From Chitinophaga dinghuensis (lineage in GTDB: Bacteria > Bacteroidota > Bacteroidia > Chitinophagales > Chitinophagaceae), in contig NZ_QLMA01000003.1 of assembly GCF_003259435.1 (NCBI RefSeq), forward strand, positions 558,001 to 622,000: 64,000 bases of DNA. The letters are read 5' to 3'. Of the stretch, positions 53,488 to 63,434 are shown in pieces (the first letter of the stretch is position 1; the number at the start of each line of letters is the position of its first letter). A model generated the notes under the pieces. It saw only the letters and a list, made by a program, of their open reading frames with translations, made no database searches and was not told where the DNA came from. The translations under genes and the position numbers were made by a program.

Positions 53488-54663
53488 GTGAACAACGAAA
53501 CTATGCCCAAGGCAAGATGGAATCATATTGTAGAAAAATATCTGGATAATACCTGTACTCGTGAAGAACTGCAGCAATTACTGCAATGGGTAGAGGAAGA
53601 CCCGGAGAATGTGCATTTCGCAGCTATCCTGCGCGACCATTGGGAGCGCCTGGAAGCCGATATGCCAGATGATGCTGCCCATTGGGATCAACGTTTCGAA
53701 GCCCTTACCTCACAATTCTCTCCTCCGCCAAAACGCGTCATTCGTTACCGGCCATGGGTGGCTGCTGCAGCCGCTCTATTGTTGCTGGTGTCGATTGGCG
53801 TGGGATATTTCAAATACCGGCCCGTTAAATCCATTGTTGCTTCCCCAGAAGCTATTGCAGTACATGATGTGGCGCCTGGTGGCAATAAGGCCATGCTCAC
53901 GCTGGCAGACGGTTCTGTTATTTCGTTGGACAGCGCGGCCAACGGCCTGCTGGCACAGGAAGGAGGTACCAGCGTCAGTAAGCAACATAATGGCCAACTG
54001 GCCTATAAAGGCGCGAATAATACCGGTGAACAGCAGTTTAATACCCTCAGTGTACCGAAAGGAGGAACCTATGCCCTCATCCTGCCGGATGGTAGTAAAA
54101 TCTGGCTGAACTCCGCATCTACCCTACGTTTTCCACTAGCCTTCGGGGCAGAAAGAAAGGTATTGCTCACAGGCGAAGCCTACTTCGAAATCGCCAAAGA
54201 TGTAAAACATCCTTTTATCGTGGCGGTTAATAATACCGAATTGAAAGTGTTAGGAACCAGTTTCAACGTAATGGCATATCAGGATGAATCCAGGTTGACA
54301 GCCACACTGGTGGAAGGCGCCCTGGCGGTTAGCCATGAACATAAACAAGTAGTCCTGAAACCTGGTCAGCAGGCGAATATACCTGCAGGCAAAGAAGTTA
54401 TTGATATCTCCAACGCCGACCTGGAAGAAGCCCTGGCCTGGAAAAATGAAAGATTCTATTTTAATAATACCGATATCCATACCGCTATGCGCCAGCTGGA
54501 ACGCTGGTATGATGTACATGTGACTTTTCGCGATTCACTTAATATGCGCCTGAATGGTACTATCAGCAGGTCTGTAAATATTTCGAAAGTGCTTAAAATG
54601 CTGACGTTTACGGGCGAAGCTAACTTTTCTATCGAGGAGAAAACCGTCAGTGTAGGAAAATAA
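53488..54663 (+). CDS. FecR-type anti-sigma factor with DUF4974
   Basis: A 391-residue membrane-bound anti-sigma factor that holds the ECF sigma factor inactive until the SusC receptor signals. A cytoplasmic N-terminal part (VEKYLDNTCTREELQQLLQWVEE) is followed by a membrane helix (WVAAAAALLLLVSIGVGYF, about 87-105). The periplasmic FecR domain (about 125-290) has FNTLSVPKGGTYALILPDGSKIWLNSAS and VLGTSFNVMAYQDE, and the C-terminal DUF4974 domain has ALAWKNERFYFNNTDIHTAM. The GTG at 53488 is the listed start; an ATG at 53503 is also possible. It lies between sigma factor and SusC. Confidence 0.93.
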   Translation: MNNETMPKARWNHIVEKYLDNTCTREELQQLLQWVEEDPENVHFAAILRDHWERLEADMPDDAAHWDQRFEALTSQFSPPPKRVIRYRPWVAAAAALLLLVSIGVGYFKYRPVKSIVASPEAIAVHDVAPGGNKAMLTLADGSVISLDSAANGLLAQEGGTSVSKQHNGQLAYKGANNTGEQQFNTLSVPKGGTYALILPDGSKIWLNSASTLRFPLAFGAERKVLLTGEAYFEIAKDVKHPFIVAVNNTELKVLGTSFNVMAYQDESRLTATLVEGALAVSHEHKQVVLKPGQQANIPAGKEVIDISNADLEEALAWKNERFYFNNTDIHTAMRQLERWYDVHVTFRDSLNMRLNGTISRSVNISKVLKMLTFTGEANFSIEEKTVSVGK

Positions 54664-54740
54664 ACTATCTATTTTTTCGTCAACCAAAAACTGAAGAAAC
54701 TTATGAAAAGCAACTAACAACCATTGGCATTATAAAAAAA

Positions 54741-54764
54741 CCGGAGGTGTAGCAGCACCCCCGG
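54741..54764 (+). other. Hairpin in the leader of the SusC gene
   Basis: A GC-rich hairpin (CCGGAGGTG / CACCCCCGG, 6-nt loop, one mismatch) lies 68 bp before the chosen SusC ATG. It would hide a GGAGGTG ribosome-binding-like sequence. It may be a weak terminator for the regulator mRNA or a translational control element. Confidence 0.4.
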
Positions 54765-54831
54765 CGAGTTTGAAATAATGCCTGCAACATCCGACAGAAC
54801 GTATTCAACACTTCCAAACAGTAACAAAAGT

Positions 54832-57800
54832 ATGTATTTACGCACTCTAATCAAAGGTATGCGTAGGCGTAGCCTTTGCCAGATCACAATCATTCGTGTG
54901 ATGCAACTGAACACCTTTTTAATATTAGCATGTATGCTGCAAGTCCATGCAGCAGGCTTTTCGCAGAGTAAAATTAATATCACGAAGAATAATGCCACGC
55001 TGCGGGAGGTATTTCGTGAAATCAGCAAACAGACAGGCTATGATTTCCTGTACACCAATAAGGTACTGTCTGCCGGCAAACGCGTGTCCCTGGATATGAA
55101 AGACGCGGCACTGAAAGATGTGCTGGTCAAATGTCTGGAAGACCAGCCTTTGAATTATACTATTCTGGATAAGACAGTGGTGATCAAAATACAGCCGCCT
55201 GCGGCAGCCACGCTATCCGCTGCCATGGCTGTTCCGCCAATCGATGTGAAAGGTGTGATCACCGATGAAAACGGCAGTCCGATTCCGGGCGCCACCATCA
55301 TGATTAAAGGAACCACCAAAGGAGTAGTAACAGCTACGGACGGTTCCTTCCATATCGCCGCCCCTGAAAATACGGTGCTGGTGGTGTCTTTCATGGGGTT
55401 TGAACCAAAAGAGATAACTGTCGCTGCTGGCGGCGGTCCGCTCAACATCGCCCTGAAAGCAGGTAATACGGCGCTTACAGAATATGTAGTGACGGCATTA
55501 GGTATTAAAAAGGAGAAAAAAGCCCTGGGTTATTCTATCCAGGAAGTAAAAGGAGAGGATCTTACCAAAGCCCGCGAATCCAATGCGGTGAGTGGTCTTA
55601 CCGGTAAGGTAGCCGGCCTGGTAATAACGCCAAGTCCAAACCTGTTCGGTGATCCGGGTATTGAATTACGCGGACGTACCAACGTATTAGTGGTAGTAGA
55701 CGGGGTACCTATTAGTACCGACTCCTGGAACCTAAACGCAGATGATATTGAGTCTTATTCTGTGCTGAAAGGAGCCAATGCCGCGGCGTTATACGGCCAG
55801 CGTGGCCAGAATGGCGCTATCCTGATTTCTACCAAAAGAGCAAAGAGTAATAAAAAAGGTTTTCAGGTAGACTTTAACTCCAGCACACAACTGCAAGCAG
55901 GTTATAACTCTATCCCTAAATACCAGACAGAATACGGTCCTGGCGATGATTTTAAGTATGCCTTCAAAGATGGCCGTGGTGGCGGTATCAATGATGCCGA
56001 TTACAATATCTGGGGCCCTCGCTTCGAAGGACAGCCTATTACCCAGTATAACAGCCCTAAAGATCCTGTTACTGGCCAGTTGACGCCTATTCCATGGTTG
56101 GCACGCGGTAAAAATAACCTCACCAACTATCTCCGCAACGGCTTACTCAGCACCAACAATGTGGCTATCTCCACAGCTAATGACAAAGGCGATATGCGTA
56201 TCTCCTTTTCTCAGGTGGCACAGCGCGGACAGGTTCCTAATACCAAGTATGGAAGTACCAGCGTAAATTTCAACGGCGGAATCAATATCGGAGAAAAACT
56301 GCGCGTAGATGGAGCAATCAACTATAGCAAACAATATACGCCTAACTATCCGAGCCTGGGCTATGGCCCCGGCAGCCTTATCTATCTGATCACCGTATGG
56401 GGCGGCGTAGATTATGATATCAACGATCTGCGTAACTACTGGCAACCTGGTAAAGAGAATGTACAGCAGTATAACCGCGAATACACCATCTATAACAACC
56501 CATGGCTGATCGCCAATGAGGCCACGCACTCTTATTACAAAGATGATATCTACGGCCACTTACAGCTACAATATCATATCAGCAAGAAACTGGATTTCAA
56601 AGTGCGCTCTAATGTGAGCACCTGGAACCGTCATCAGGCATGGCGTTATCCTATCTCGGCCGACTTCTACGAACCCTATCGTCGTGTAGGCGGTTACCGT
56701 GAGCTTTATGATTATTTCTGGGAAAATAACACCGAAGGCGGATTTACTTATAAAGACAAGTTCAGTAAAGATTTCAGCTTTACCGGATCATTGCTCGCCA
56801 ACCTCCGTACCGTGAAAGTAAGTAGCTTAAGTGGCGCTACCAAAGGAGGTTTGATTACTCCAGGCGTATATGACCTGGGCAACTCCAAAGAACAGAATTC
56901 TCCAGTGAACGATTATGCAAAACGTCAGGTGGCGAGTGGTTACGGCTTCATTGATATGGACTGGCGCAGCATGATATTCCTCAGTCTGACCGGCCGTTTC
57001 GACCGTTCTTCCACTATGCCTGTAAAAAATAACACGTACTTCTACCCATCGGCTTCCCTCAGCTTTATGCTGTCTGAAATGTTTCATATGCCGGACTACG
57101 TGTCTATGTTAAAACTTCGTGGCGCTTATGCAAACGTAGCAGGAGACCTGGTTACAGGTACGGACAACTATGATATCTATAAGCTGCTGGCCAACTATAA
57201 TACCATAGGTACCCGTTGGGATAATAACGTAGGTATTACGTATACAGGTACCCGTTATAACCCTGACATTCTGCCTAGCCGCGTAAAAACAAATGAAGTA
57301 GGTCTGGAAGGTAGTTTCTTCGGTAACAGACTGGGCTTCGACGTCGCTTATTACCGTAATGTGGAAGGTCCTGGTATCGTGAATGTGACCGTGTCTTCTG
57401 CTTCTGGCGTTTCTACTATTCAACGTAATGCAAATACGTATATCCGTAAAGGTGGTGAGGTAACACTCACTGGAGCGCCTATACGTAAAAAGGATTTCTC
57501 CTGGGATGTAATGGTGAACTGGTCAACTAACCAACGCTGGCTGAAAGAAATCGATGGTATCCAGACACGTACCGGCATGATCAAAGTAGGCGATCGTGCA
57601 GATGGTTACTATATCACCGATTTTCAGCGGGATAAAGATGGTCAGATCCTCGTGGGTAATGATGGTTTGCCTTTATATAATCCGTTCCAGACAAAGATTG
57701 GATATGAGCGTAATAATTTCATGATGGGCGTGAATAACACCTTCCGCTATAAGAATTTCTTGCTGAGTATCCAGGTAGATGGCCGTTTTGGCGGTCTGAT

Positions 57801-58308
57801 TAATAATTATGTTGATGGTTATCAATGGCGCTCTGGTACTGCTCCTGCATCGGCGAGCAGCTATCGTTATCAGGATTGGATGCACCGCGATGATCCAAAC
57901 TGGGAAGGTACTGTTATGACCAACGGTCAGAAAGTAGTTTCCGGTAAACTCAATACCGACAGAGATGGTAATATCATTTCCGATGATCGTAAATATGCGC
58001 CAAATGATGTACCTGTATTGTGGAGAGACTGGGCGACAGATTATTATACGGCAGACAGAAGTCTGGTACACAGTGCTACTTTCGCCAAACTGCGTGAAGT
58101 AATTCTGACTTACCGCATACCGGCGGCTACATTAAAACGTACCAATATATTCACGAATGCCAGCATTTCCCTGGTGGGTCGTAACCTCCTGTACTTCACC
58201 AGCAAATACAATAAGAACATAGAGCTGGATCAGTATACCACTGATAATGCAGGCTTCCAGACGCCTTCTGTGAAAAGCTATGGTGTGAATATTAACCTGT
58301 CCTTCTGA
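54832..58308 (+). CDS. SusC/RagA-family TonB-linked outer-membrane transporter with STN domain
   Basis: Imports large nutrients through the outer membrane together with its SusD partner. From ATG 54832 it is 1158 residues. A signal peptide (LNTFLILACMLQVHAAGFSQ) is followed by an STN domain (about 48-110, LREVFREISKQTGYDF), which contacts the FecR protein for signalling. A carboxypeptidase-D-like beta domain follows (VKGVITDENGSPIPGATIMIKG). Next come the plug with the family signature (VSGLTGKVAGLVITPSP) and RGQNGAILISTK, then a long barrel ending in YGVNINLSF. The STN domain fits control by the upstream ECF/FecR pair. An upstream in-frame ATG at 54778 adds an atypical leader. The nutrient is not shown by sequence. 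Confidence 0.95.
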   Translation: MYLRTLIKGMRRRSLCQITIIRVMQLNTFLILACMLQVHAAGFSQSKINITKNNATLREVFREISKQTGYDFLYTNKVLSAGKRVSLDMKDAALKDVLVKCLEDQPLNYTILDKTVVIKIQPPAAATLSAAMAVPPIDVKGVITDENGSPIPGATIMIKGTTKGVVTATDGSFHIAAPENTVLVVSFMGFEPKEITVAAGGGPLNIALKAGNTALTEYVVTALGIKKEKKALGYSIQEVKGEDLTKARESNAVSGLTGKVAGLVITPSPNLFGDPGIELRGRTNVLVVVDGVPISTDSWNLNADDIESYSVLKGANAAALYGQRGQNGAILISTKRAKSNKKGFQVDFNSSTQLQAGYNSIPKYQTEYGPGDDFKYAFKDGRGGGINDADYNIWGPRFEGQPITQYNSPKDPVTGQLTPIPWLARGKNNLTNYLRNGLLSTNNVAISTANDKGDMRISFSQVAQRGQVPNTKYGSTSVNFNGGINIGEKLRVDGAINYSKQYTPNYPSLGYGPGSLIYLITVWGGVDYDINDLRNYWQPGKENVQQYNREYTIYNNPWLIANEATHSYYKDDIYGHLQLQYHISKKLDFKVRSNVSTWNRHQAWRYPISADFYEPYRRVGGYRELYDYFWENNTEGGFTYKDKFSKDFSFTGSLLANLRTVKVSSLSGATKGGLITPGVYDLGNSKEQNSPVNDYAKRQVASGYGFIDMDWRSMIFLSLTGRFDRSSTMPVKNNTYFYPSASLSFMLSEMFHMPDYVSMLKLRGAYANVAGDLVTGTDNYDIYKLLANYNTIGTRWDNNVGITYTGTRYNPDILPSRVKTNEVGLEGSFFGNRLGFDVAYYRNVEGPGIVNVTVSSASGVSTIQRNANTYIRKGGEVTLTGAPIRKKDFSWDVMVNWSTNQRWLKEIDGIQTRTGMIKVGDRADGYYITDFQRDKDGQILVGNDGLPLYNPFQTKIGYERNNFMMGVNNTFRYKNFLLSIQVDGRFGGLINNYVDGYQWRSGTAPASASSYRYQDWMHRDDPNWEGTVMTNGQKVVSGKLNTDRDGNIISDDRKYAPNDVPVLWRDWATDYYTADRSLVHSATFAKLREVILTYRIPAATLKRTNIFTNASISLVGRNLLYFTSKYNKNIELDQYTTDNAGFQTPSVKSYGVNINLSF

Positions 58309-58329
58309 TCTTATTAAACGAACAAGAAA

Positions 58330-59850
58330 ATGAAAGCTGTAATTTCAAGATATATATTAGGTGCGGCACTGGCAAGCAGTTTATGGGGATGTGAAAAAGT
58401 AGCCACGTTACAAAAAGATCCTTCCGCAGTTTATGACGGTAGCCCGAAACTATTGCTCACAGGACTTTTGATCAATATGAAAGATGGTCCCTGGAATGAT
58501 GTGCAACGCCATAATCAGTATGCTACACAAAACAACTCCTATTATTATGGTCAGCCTTATGACTGGACCACCAGCGGGGAGAGTTTCAGTGCCTTTGATC
58601 GCTTGCGCGACGCGAACCAAATGACCATCGAAGCTATTAAAGGCGGCGATGTAGCCAAAGGCTATCTGCCACTGGCGAAATTCTTCAAAGCATGGTTCCT
58701 GGTTCGGGCTTCAGAAATGTATGGCGATATTCCTATGTCTGACGCCATTAAAGGCATCAGCAACGATAACTTTACCCCTAAGTATGATGAACAGAAAGAG
58801 GTGTATCGTAACTGCCTGCAATTGCTGGATACTGTTAATACAGAACTGACGGCGCTTGTAGCGGCCAACGTAAAAGTTGAAGGAGATTTCTACTACAAAG
58901 GAGATCTTTCTAAATGGCAGAAACTCGTAAACTCATTCCGACTGCGTGTATTAATGAGTCTTAGTAAAAGAGTAGATGATAATGCAGACCTGAAAATCAA
59001 AGAGCAGTTTGCTGACATCATTGGCAATCCCTCCAAGTACCCGCTGATCCTGACAAACCAGGATAATCTGCAATTGGTTTACAACAGCAATGCCCGTGAT
59101 AATAACTATCCGCTATGGCCTGCAGACGGTATTGTAATTAAAAATGACATCAACAATAACCTCGCGTCTACCATTGTTGAAATATTAAAACAAACGGCTG
59201 ATCCGCGACTGTTTGTAATGGCTTTACCTACCGATTCAGCGAAGAAAAGCGGCGATCCTTTATACGCTACGAAGTTCACTTCTTTCCGCGGCGGTTCTGT
59301 AGGTATGATACAGTCGGAGTTGAAAGACCTGGCTACAGCCGGCAAATTTTCCCAGTTGAATTACGACTTCTGGGAAGCAACTCCAGCGGGCGTTCCATGC
59401 ATACAGCTGGGCGCTGCCGAAGTGAATTTTACCATTGCGGAAGCCATTAACAGAGGATGGGTAGGCGGAGATGCCGCTACTTATTATAATGCAGGTATCC
59501 GTGCGAATATGGCGTTCTATAATATTGCAGCTGCTACGCAGGATGCATTTATCGCTAATCCGGTTAATACCTATGGAGGCAATACAGCGGCTGGTCTGCA
59601 ACAAATTCTGATACAGAAATATGTTGCGTTTTTCCAAAACTCCGGCAGACAGGCATTCTTCCAGAATCGTCGTACTGGTATCCCTACTTTTGAAGTGGGG
59701 CCTGCCAATAAGAACTCCAAGATGATTCCTGTAAGATGGAAGTATCCATCATCAGAATATGATACCAACAACAAGAATTTGCAAGATGCGTTGAAGCGCC
59801 AGTACAATGGTTCTGATACGCAAAATGATAAGATGTGGCTGATTAAATAA
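58330..59850 (+). CDS. SusD/RagB-family substrate-binding lipoprotein
   Basis: Surface lipoprotein that caps the SusC barrel and binds the substrate. The 506-residue precursor has a lipobox with the modified Cys21 (ALASSLWGCEK). The rest is the TPR-based SusD fold. FFKAWFLVRASEMYGDIPMSDAI, YYKGDLSKWQKLVNSFRLRVLMSLSKRV and IQLGAAEVNFTIAEAINRGWVGG are typical of the SusD-like subfamily seen next to STN-type SusC proteins. It starts 21 bp after susC. This subfamily often takes peptides or glycans; the neighbouring proteases favour peptides. Confidence 0.93.
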   Translation: MKAVISRYILGAALASSLWGCEKVATLQKDPSAVYDGSPKLLLTGLLINMKDGPWNDVQRHNQYATQNNSYYYGQPYDWTTSGESFSAFDRLRDANQMTIEAIKGGDVAKGYLPLAKFFKAWFLVRASEMYGDIPMSDAIKGISNDNFTPKYDEQKEVYRNCLQLLDTVNTELTALVAANVKVEGDFYYKGDLSKWQKLVNSFRLRVLMSLSKRVDDNADLKIKEQFADIIGNPSKYPLILTNQDNLQLVYNSNARDNNYPLWPADGIVIKNDINNNLASTIVEILKQTADPRLFVMALPTDSAKKSGDPLYATKFTSFRGGSVGMIQSELKDLATAGKFSQLNYDFWEATPAGVPCIQLGAAEVNFTIAEAINRGWVGGDAATYYNAGIRANMAFYNIAAATQDAFIANPVNTYGGNTAAGLQQILIQKYVAFFQNSGRQAFFQNRRTGIPTFEVGPANKNSKMIPVRWKYPSSEYDTNNKNLQDALKRQYNGSDTQNDKMWLIK

Positions 59851-59873
59851 GCTTAACTTATCATGCTGAAAAT

Positions 59874-59910
59874 CGGGCTGGTCCACCATTGGGGCCGGCC
59901 CGTTTTTTTT
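59874..59910 (+). terminator. Terminator of the SusC/SusD operon
   Basis: A GC-rich hairpin (CGGGCTGG / CCGGCCCG with one G-T pair) followed by eight T residues, 23 bp after the SusD stop. Confidence 0.88.
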
Positions 59911-59987
59911 GTGCGACTGCTGGCTGCTGGCAGTCTGGGATATTATAATTGTTGCATCCGTTAATCCATAATTATAAATCTCCCCTT

Positions 59988-62414
59988 ATGAAAATGAAAT
60001 TTACCCTATCTGTATGTCTGTTGCTCATACAACTGCAATTACGGGCCCAGCATGTATTACAGTCAGATACTTCTTCCAATGGCCAGGTGAATTATATACA
60101 ACTGGATGTGAAACAACGTCCGGTGGCTGCCGCCGATGCCTATGGATTTATGAAATCAGCATTGAAACTCACCGCAGATGACACGCTGCGTCCGGTGCGT
60201 AATATTACAGGCAGTAATGGCCGTAATCACCGCCTGTTTCAGCAGTATTACAAAGGCTATAAAGTAGCGGAAGGTACTTATGCCGTACATGAGAAAGATG
60301 GTCTAATAGAGGCCGCCAATGGTAAAGTTGCCACTGTAGGCAAGGTGAGTCTGGATGTAAGTATCGATGAGACCACCGCCCTCACTACTGCATTGGGCAC
60401 TGTAAACGCCGTAAAATACGGCTGGCAGGACCCCGATGCGGTGGCCAGGTATCGTGAAGTCAACCATGATCCTAATGCCTCCTTGTATCCTAAAGGAGAG
60501 CTGCTCATCGTCAAAGATGACAGCATCACGCACAAATACCGTTTGGCGTACAAATTTTTTGTGTCTGCGCTACAGCCTTATCAGGAGCTGGAAATATACG
60601 TGGATGCCGGCACTGGCAGGGTATTCAAGAAAGTATCTCTGATAATGCATACAAATGTAGCAGGCGGGGTACAGACTTTATACAGCGGTTACAATGCCAT
60701 CACGATGGATAATTACGGTACCAACTTGTACCGGTTGCAGGAAACCCGTACCACTAATGGTAAAACGGCGGCTATTCAAACATTTAACATGAATAACGGT
60801 ACCGCGTATACGAATACTGATTTTACCGGCACTACCCAATACTGGTATACAGCAGAAGCAGGTAACGATGTACATTGGGGAACTGAGAAGGTTTTTGATT
60901 ACTGGGCTTCCATCCGTAACTGGAATAGTTTTGATAACAGTGGCACCGCTTTACAAGGTTATGTACATGCCAATCTGATTGGAATGGGGTATGGAAATAA
61001 TGATAATGCTTTCTGGAGTAGTGCTTATCGTCGTATGACTTATGGGGATGGTACCACCTCTTTTAAAGCAGTTGTATCGCTTGATGTGGTTGCACATGAG
61101 ATCGCGCATGGTATAACACAATATACTGCCGTATTGAATGGAGGAGGTGAAACCGGCGCATTAAATGAAGGGCTCAGCGACATTTGGGCTGCTACCATTA
61201 AGTCGTGGTCAAACACTTATAAATCCACCTGGACGATAGGCGATGAAATTATGAAGAATGGGCAACCTTGCCTGCGTAATATGCAGAATCCTAAACAGGT
61301 CGGATATCCTGATACCTACCATGGTACCAACTGGGATTACAACAATGAAGTACATAAGAACAGTACTGTATTCAGCCACTGGTTTTATCTGTTGAGCCAG
61401 GGGGGAAGTGGTACCAATGATCTGGGAAATGCTTATGGTGTTTTGGGACAGGGTATTACGGTGGCATCTGATATTGTATGGAATGCGCAATCTACCCTTA
61501 AATTACAGGCGAATAGCACCTATGCAGATGCAAGAACAGCCATGGTTGCCGCGGCTACGGAATTATATGGAACCGGCAGCTGTCAGGTAAAGGCGGTAAT
61601 AGATGCCTGGTATGCAGTTGGGGTAGGTACTCCTTTTACCACAATATCCTTGTCCATTTCCGGTAGTAATGCTTTCTGCGGAACAACTACTTACACCGTG
61701 AGTGGGGTTCCTGCTGGCCAAACGGTTACCTGGAGCGTATCTCCGGCGGGTATCGTAAATGTGGTACCTTCTGGTAATAGTGTATCATTAACTAAAGTAA
61801 CGCAAGGTAACTTCACCCTGACGGCCAGTTTGCCTAATTGTATTCTGGCTACCAAGGCAGTGACTACTGTGATTAGTATGGGCTTGTCTTCCAGCCAGAA
61901 CGGAACTTGCAGAAGTGGCTGGCAGGATTGGCTGATTACCACTTCCCCGAATATGCCACTTACGAATTATAACTGGACTTCCAATGCTTCTTCTGGTAGT
62001 ACTATCAACATTTATAGTCCTTCTGGCGGAAGTTCTTATGTGAGCGTATATGGCGGCGGCGGTATTACCATTACAGCGAAAAATGCCTGCGGTGAAAATA
62101 TTCAGGACGGCGTAACGGTATATAGTCCTTGCCCAAGAACCTTGTTATTTAATGTATCGCCGAATCCAGCTGTGAACAATATTATGGTGAGTCAGCATAC
62201 CGATCAGGCGCTGGCAAAGGCCAATAATGCGCAGGCGCGTATCAATGTTATCAGTATATATGATCAGATGGGTAACCGGGTACGGCAACAGAAATATACA
62301 GGTGTGAATACTGCCCAGTTAAACGTGGGAGGATTACGGTCAGGTATGTACTATATCGAAATAGAATATGATAATACCAAGGAGAGACAACCGTTGCTGA
62401 TAGGGCAGCGTTAA
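59988..62414 (+). CDS. M4-family (thermolysin-like) metalloprotease with T9SS sorting domain
   Basis: A secreted zinc protease of 808 residues. Order: signal peptide (FTLSVCLLLIQLQLRAQ); FTP/PepSY propeptide (about 70-210) that inhibits the enzyme until cleaved; M4 catalytic domain with zinc site HEIAH (His370, Glu371, His374) and third ligand Glu394 in ALNEGLSD; Ig-like modules around residues 545-690; a C-terminal type A T9SS sorting domain (VSPNPAVNNIMV to MYYIEIEYDNTKERQPLL). It is thus exported across the outer membrane by T9SS and attached or released at the surface. The ATG at 59988 is chosen over an upstream TTG. It probably feeds peptides to the adjacent SusC/SusD pair. Confidence 0.94.
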   Translation: MKMKFTLSVCLLLIQLQLRAQHVLQSDTSSNGQVNYIQLDVKQRPVAAADAYGFMKSALKLTADDTLRPVRNITGSNGRNHRLFQQYYKGYKVAEGTYAVHEKDGLIEAANGKVATVGKVSLDVSIDETTALTTALGTVNAVKYGWQDPDAVARYREVNHDPNASLYPKGELLIVKDDSITHKYRLAYKFFVSALQPYQELEIYVDAGTGRVFKKVSLIMHTNVAGGVQTLYSGYNAITMDNYGTNLYRLQETRTTNGKTAAIQTFNMNNGTAYTNTDFTGTTQYWYTAEAGNDVHWGTEKVFDYWASIRNWNSFDNSGTALQGYVHANLIGMGYGNNDNAFWSSAYRRMTYGDGTTSFKAVVSLDVVAHEIAHGITQYTAVLNGGGETGALNEGLSDIWAATIKSWSNTYKSTWTIGDEIMKNGQPCLRNMQNPKQVGYPDTYHGTNWDYNNEVHKNSTVFSHWFYLLSQGGSGTNDLGNAYGVLGQGITVASDIVWNAQSTLKLQANSTYADARTAMVAAATELYGTGSCQVKAVIDAWYAVGVGTPFTTISLSISGSNAFCGTTTYTVSGVPAGQTVTWSVSPAGIVNVVPSGNSVSLTKVTQGNFTLTASLPNCILATKAVTTVISMGLSSSQNGTCRSGWQDWLITTSPNMPLTNYNWTSNASSGSTINIYSPSGGSSYVSVYGGGGITITAKNACGENIQDGVTVYSPCPRTLLFNVSPNPAVNNIMVSQHTDQALAKANNAQARINVISIYDQMGNRVRQQKYTGVNTAQLNVGGLRSGMYYIEIEYDNTKERQPLLIGQR

Positions 62415-62429
62415 CATAACAGTCAAATG

Positions 62430-62466
62430 AAAAGGCCGTCTCTACTTAGAAGAGACGGCCTTTTTT
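62430..62466. terminator. Bidirectional terminator after the M4 protease gene
   Basis: A perfect 14-bp inverted repeat (AAAAGGCCGTCTCT / AGAGACGGCCTTTT, 7-nt loop) with a T-tract on the plus strand, between two convergent genes. Confidence 0.9.
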
Positions 62467-62471
62467 GTTTA

Positions 62472-63359
62472 TCAGGCAGTTGCCTTTAATTTTTTATGTT
62501 GCCAGGTAACTCTTATCATTTGAAGAATTACAGACAGTATTATACAGGCGAGGCCCCCATAAAAAGCGGGATTCAGGTATTTATTTTCATGAAAGATCAC
62601 AAATGCCATCACGATGCTATATACAGGTTCCAGGTTGAAGCAGAGGTTTACTGTAAACGGAGAAATCTTTGTCAGCGCGCTCATACTCAGGAGGTACATA
62701 CAGATGGTACAAGCCCATGACAGGATGAGTAGGTATACCCAGTCCATCGTGCCAGGGAGGAGGCTCGTTACAGGGAACATATGGAGATATATTGGCGCAA
62801 ACAGCGTCAGTACAGCCAATCCTGTAGAGAGCTCGTAAAAAGTGATGGTTTTAGTATCGAACCGTTTGATCAGTCGCTTATTGAATACAGTGAATAAGGC
62901 CGCAAACATGGCCGAGATAATGCCCAATATGATACCGGTTCGGTATTGGGTATCGAAATGGAAGATCAGTAAAATCCCGCCCAGCGTGAGCAGGCTGAGT
63001 AGCATTTCCACTGTATCGAAGCGGCGTCTGTTGATCAGTGGATCAAAGATGGCGGTGAAAAGGCTGGTCAAACTGAAGCAGACTACCGCGATGGATACGT
63101 TTGCATATTTGATACTGCCATAAAAGAACAGCCAGTGTAATGCTACTACCACTCCTGTACTGCCAATTGGCAGAATATCCTTCCAGGAAAGTTTTTTCAA
63201 CGTTCCCTGGTAGCGGAAGAGGAAGAACATGGTGATAACGGTGATGAAGAGGCGATACCAAACCAGCATTCCCTCATTGAGGGTAATTAATTTACCCAGA
63301 ATGCCGGTAAAACCTGCCAGGAATACTGAGAGGTGTAATTCTATAAAAGCTTTTTTCAT
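62472..63359 (-). CDS. EamA/DMT-family transporter
   Basis: A 295-residue integral membrane protein with ten predicted helices in two EamA repeats. The first repeat begins LHLSVFLAGFTGILGKLITL and holds VALHWLFFYGSIKYANVSIAVVCFSLTSLFTAIF, a pattern typical of the drug/metabolite exporters (shown in parts). The second begins near MFAALFTVFNKRLIKRFD and ends in FYGGLACIILSVILQMI. Substrates range from amino acids to nucleotides, so none can be named. ATG 63359 is used; an upstream one at 63386 extends into a basic leader. Confidence 0.85.
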   Translation of the reverse strand: MKKAFIELHLSVFLAGFTGILGKLITLNEGMLVWYRLFITVITMFFLFRYQGTLKKLSWKDILPIGSTGVVVALHWLFFYGSIKYANVSIAVVCFSLTSLFTAIFDPLINRRRFDTVEMLLSLLTLGGILLIFHFDTQYRTGIILGIISAMFAALFTVFNKRLIKRFDTKTITFYELSTGLAVLTLFAPIYLHMFPVTSLLPGTMDWVYLLILSWACTICMYLLSMSALTKISPFTVNLCFNLEPVYSIVMAFVIFHENKYLNPAFYGGLACIILSVILQMIRVTWQHKKLKATA

Positions 63360-63434
63360 GATAAACCGCCCAGGGCGGATTTGCACAGCGAAGATGGTTC
63401 CCGGAGAGGGGCATACCGTCCGTAGACGGTATGC

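Noticed and set aside
54778..54831. Upstream start for the SusC gene at 54778
   Set aside because: It adds 18 polar residues without resemblance to SusC leaders, whereas the ATG at 54832 gives the usual basic leader followed by a signal peptide.
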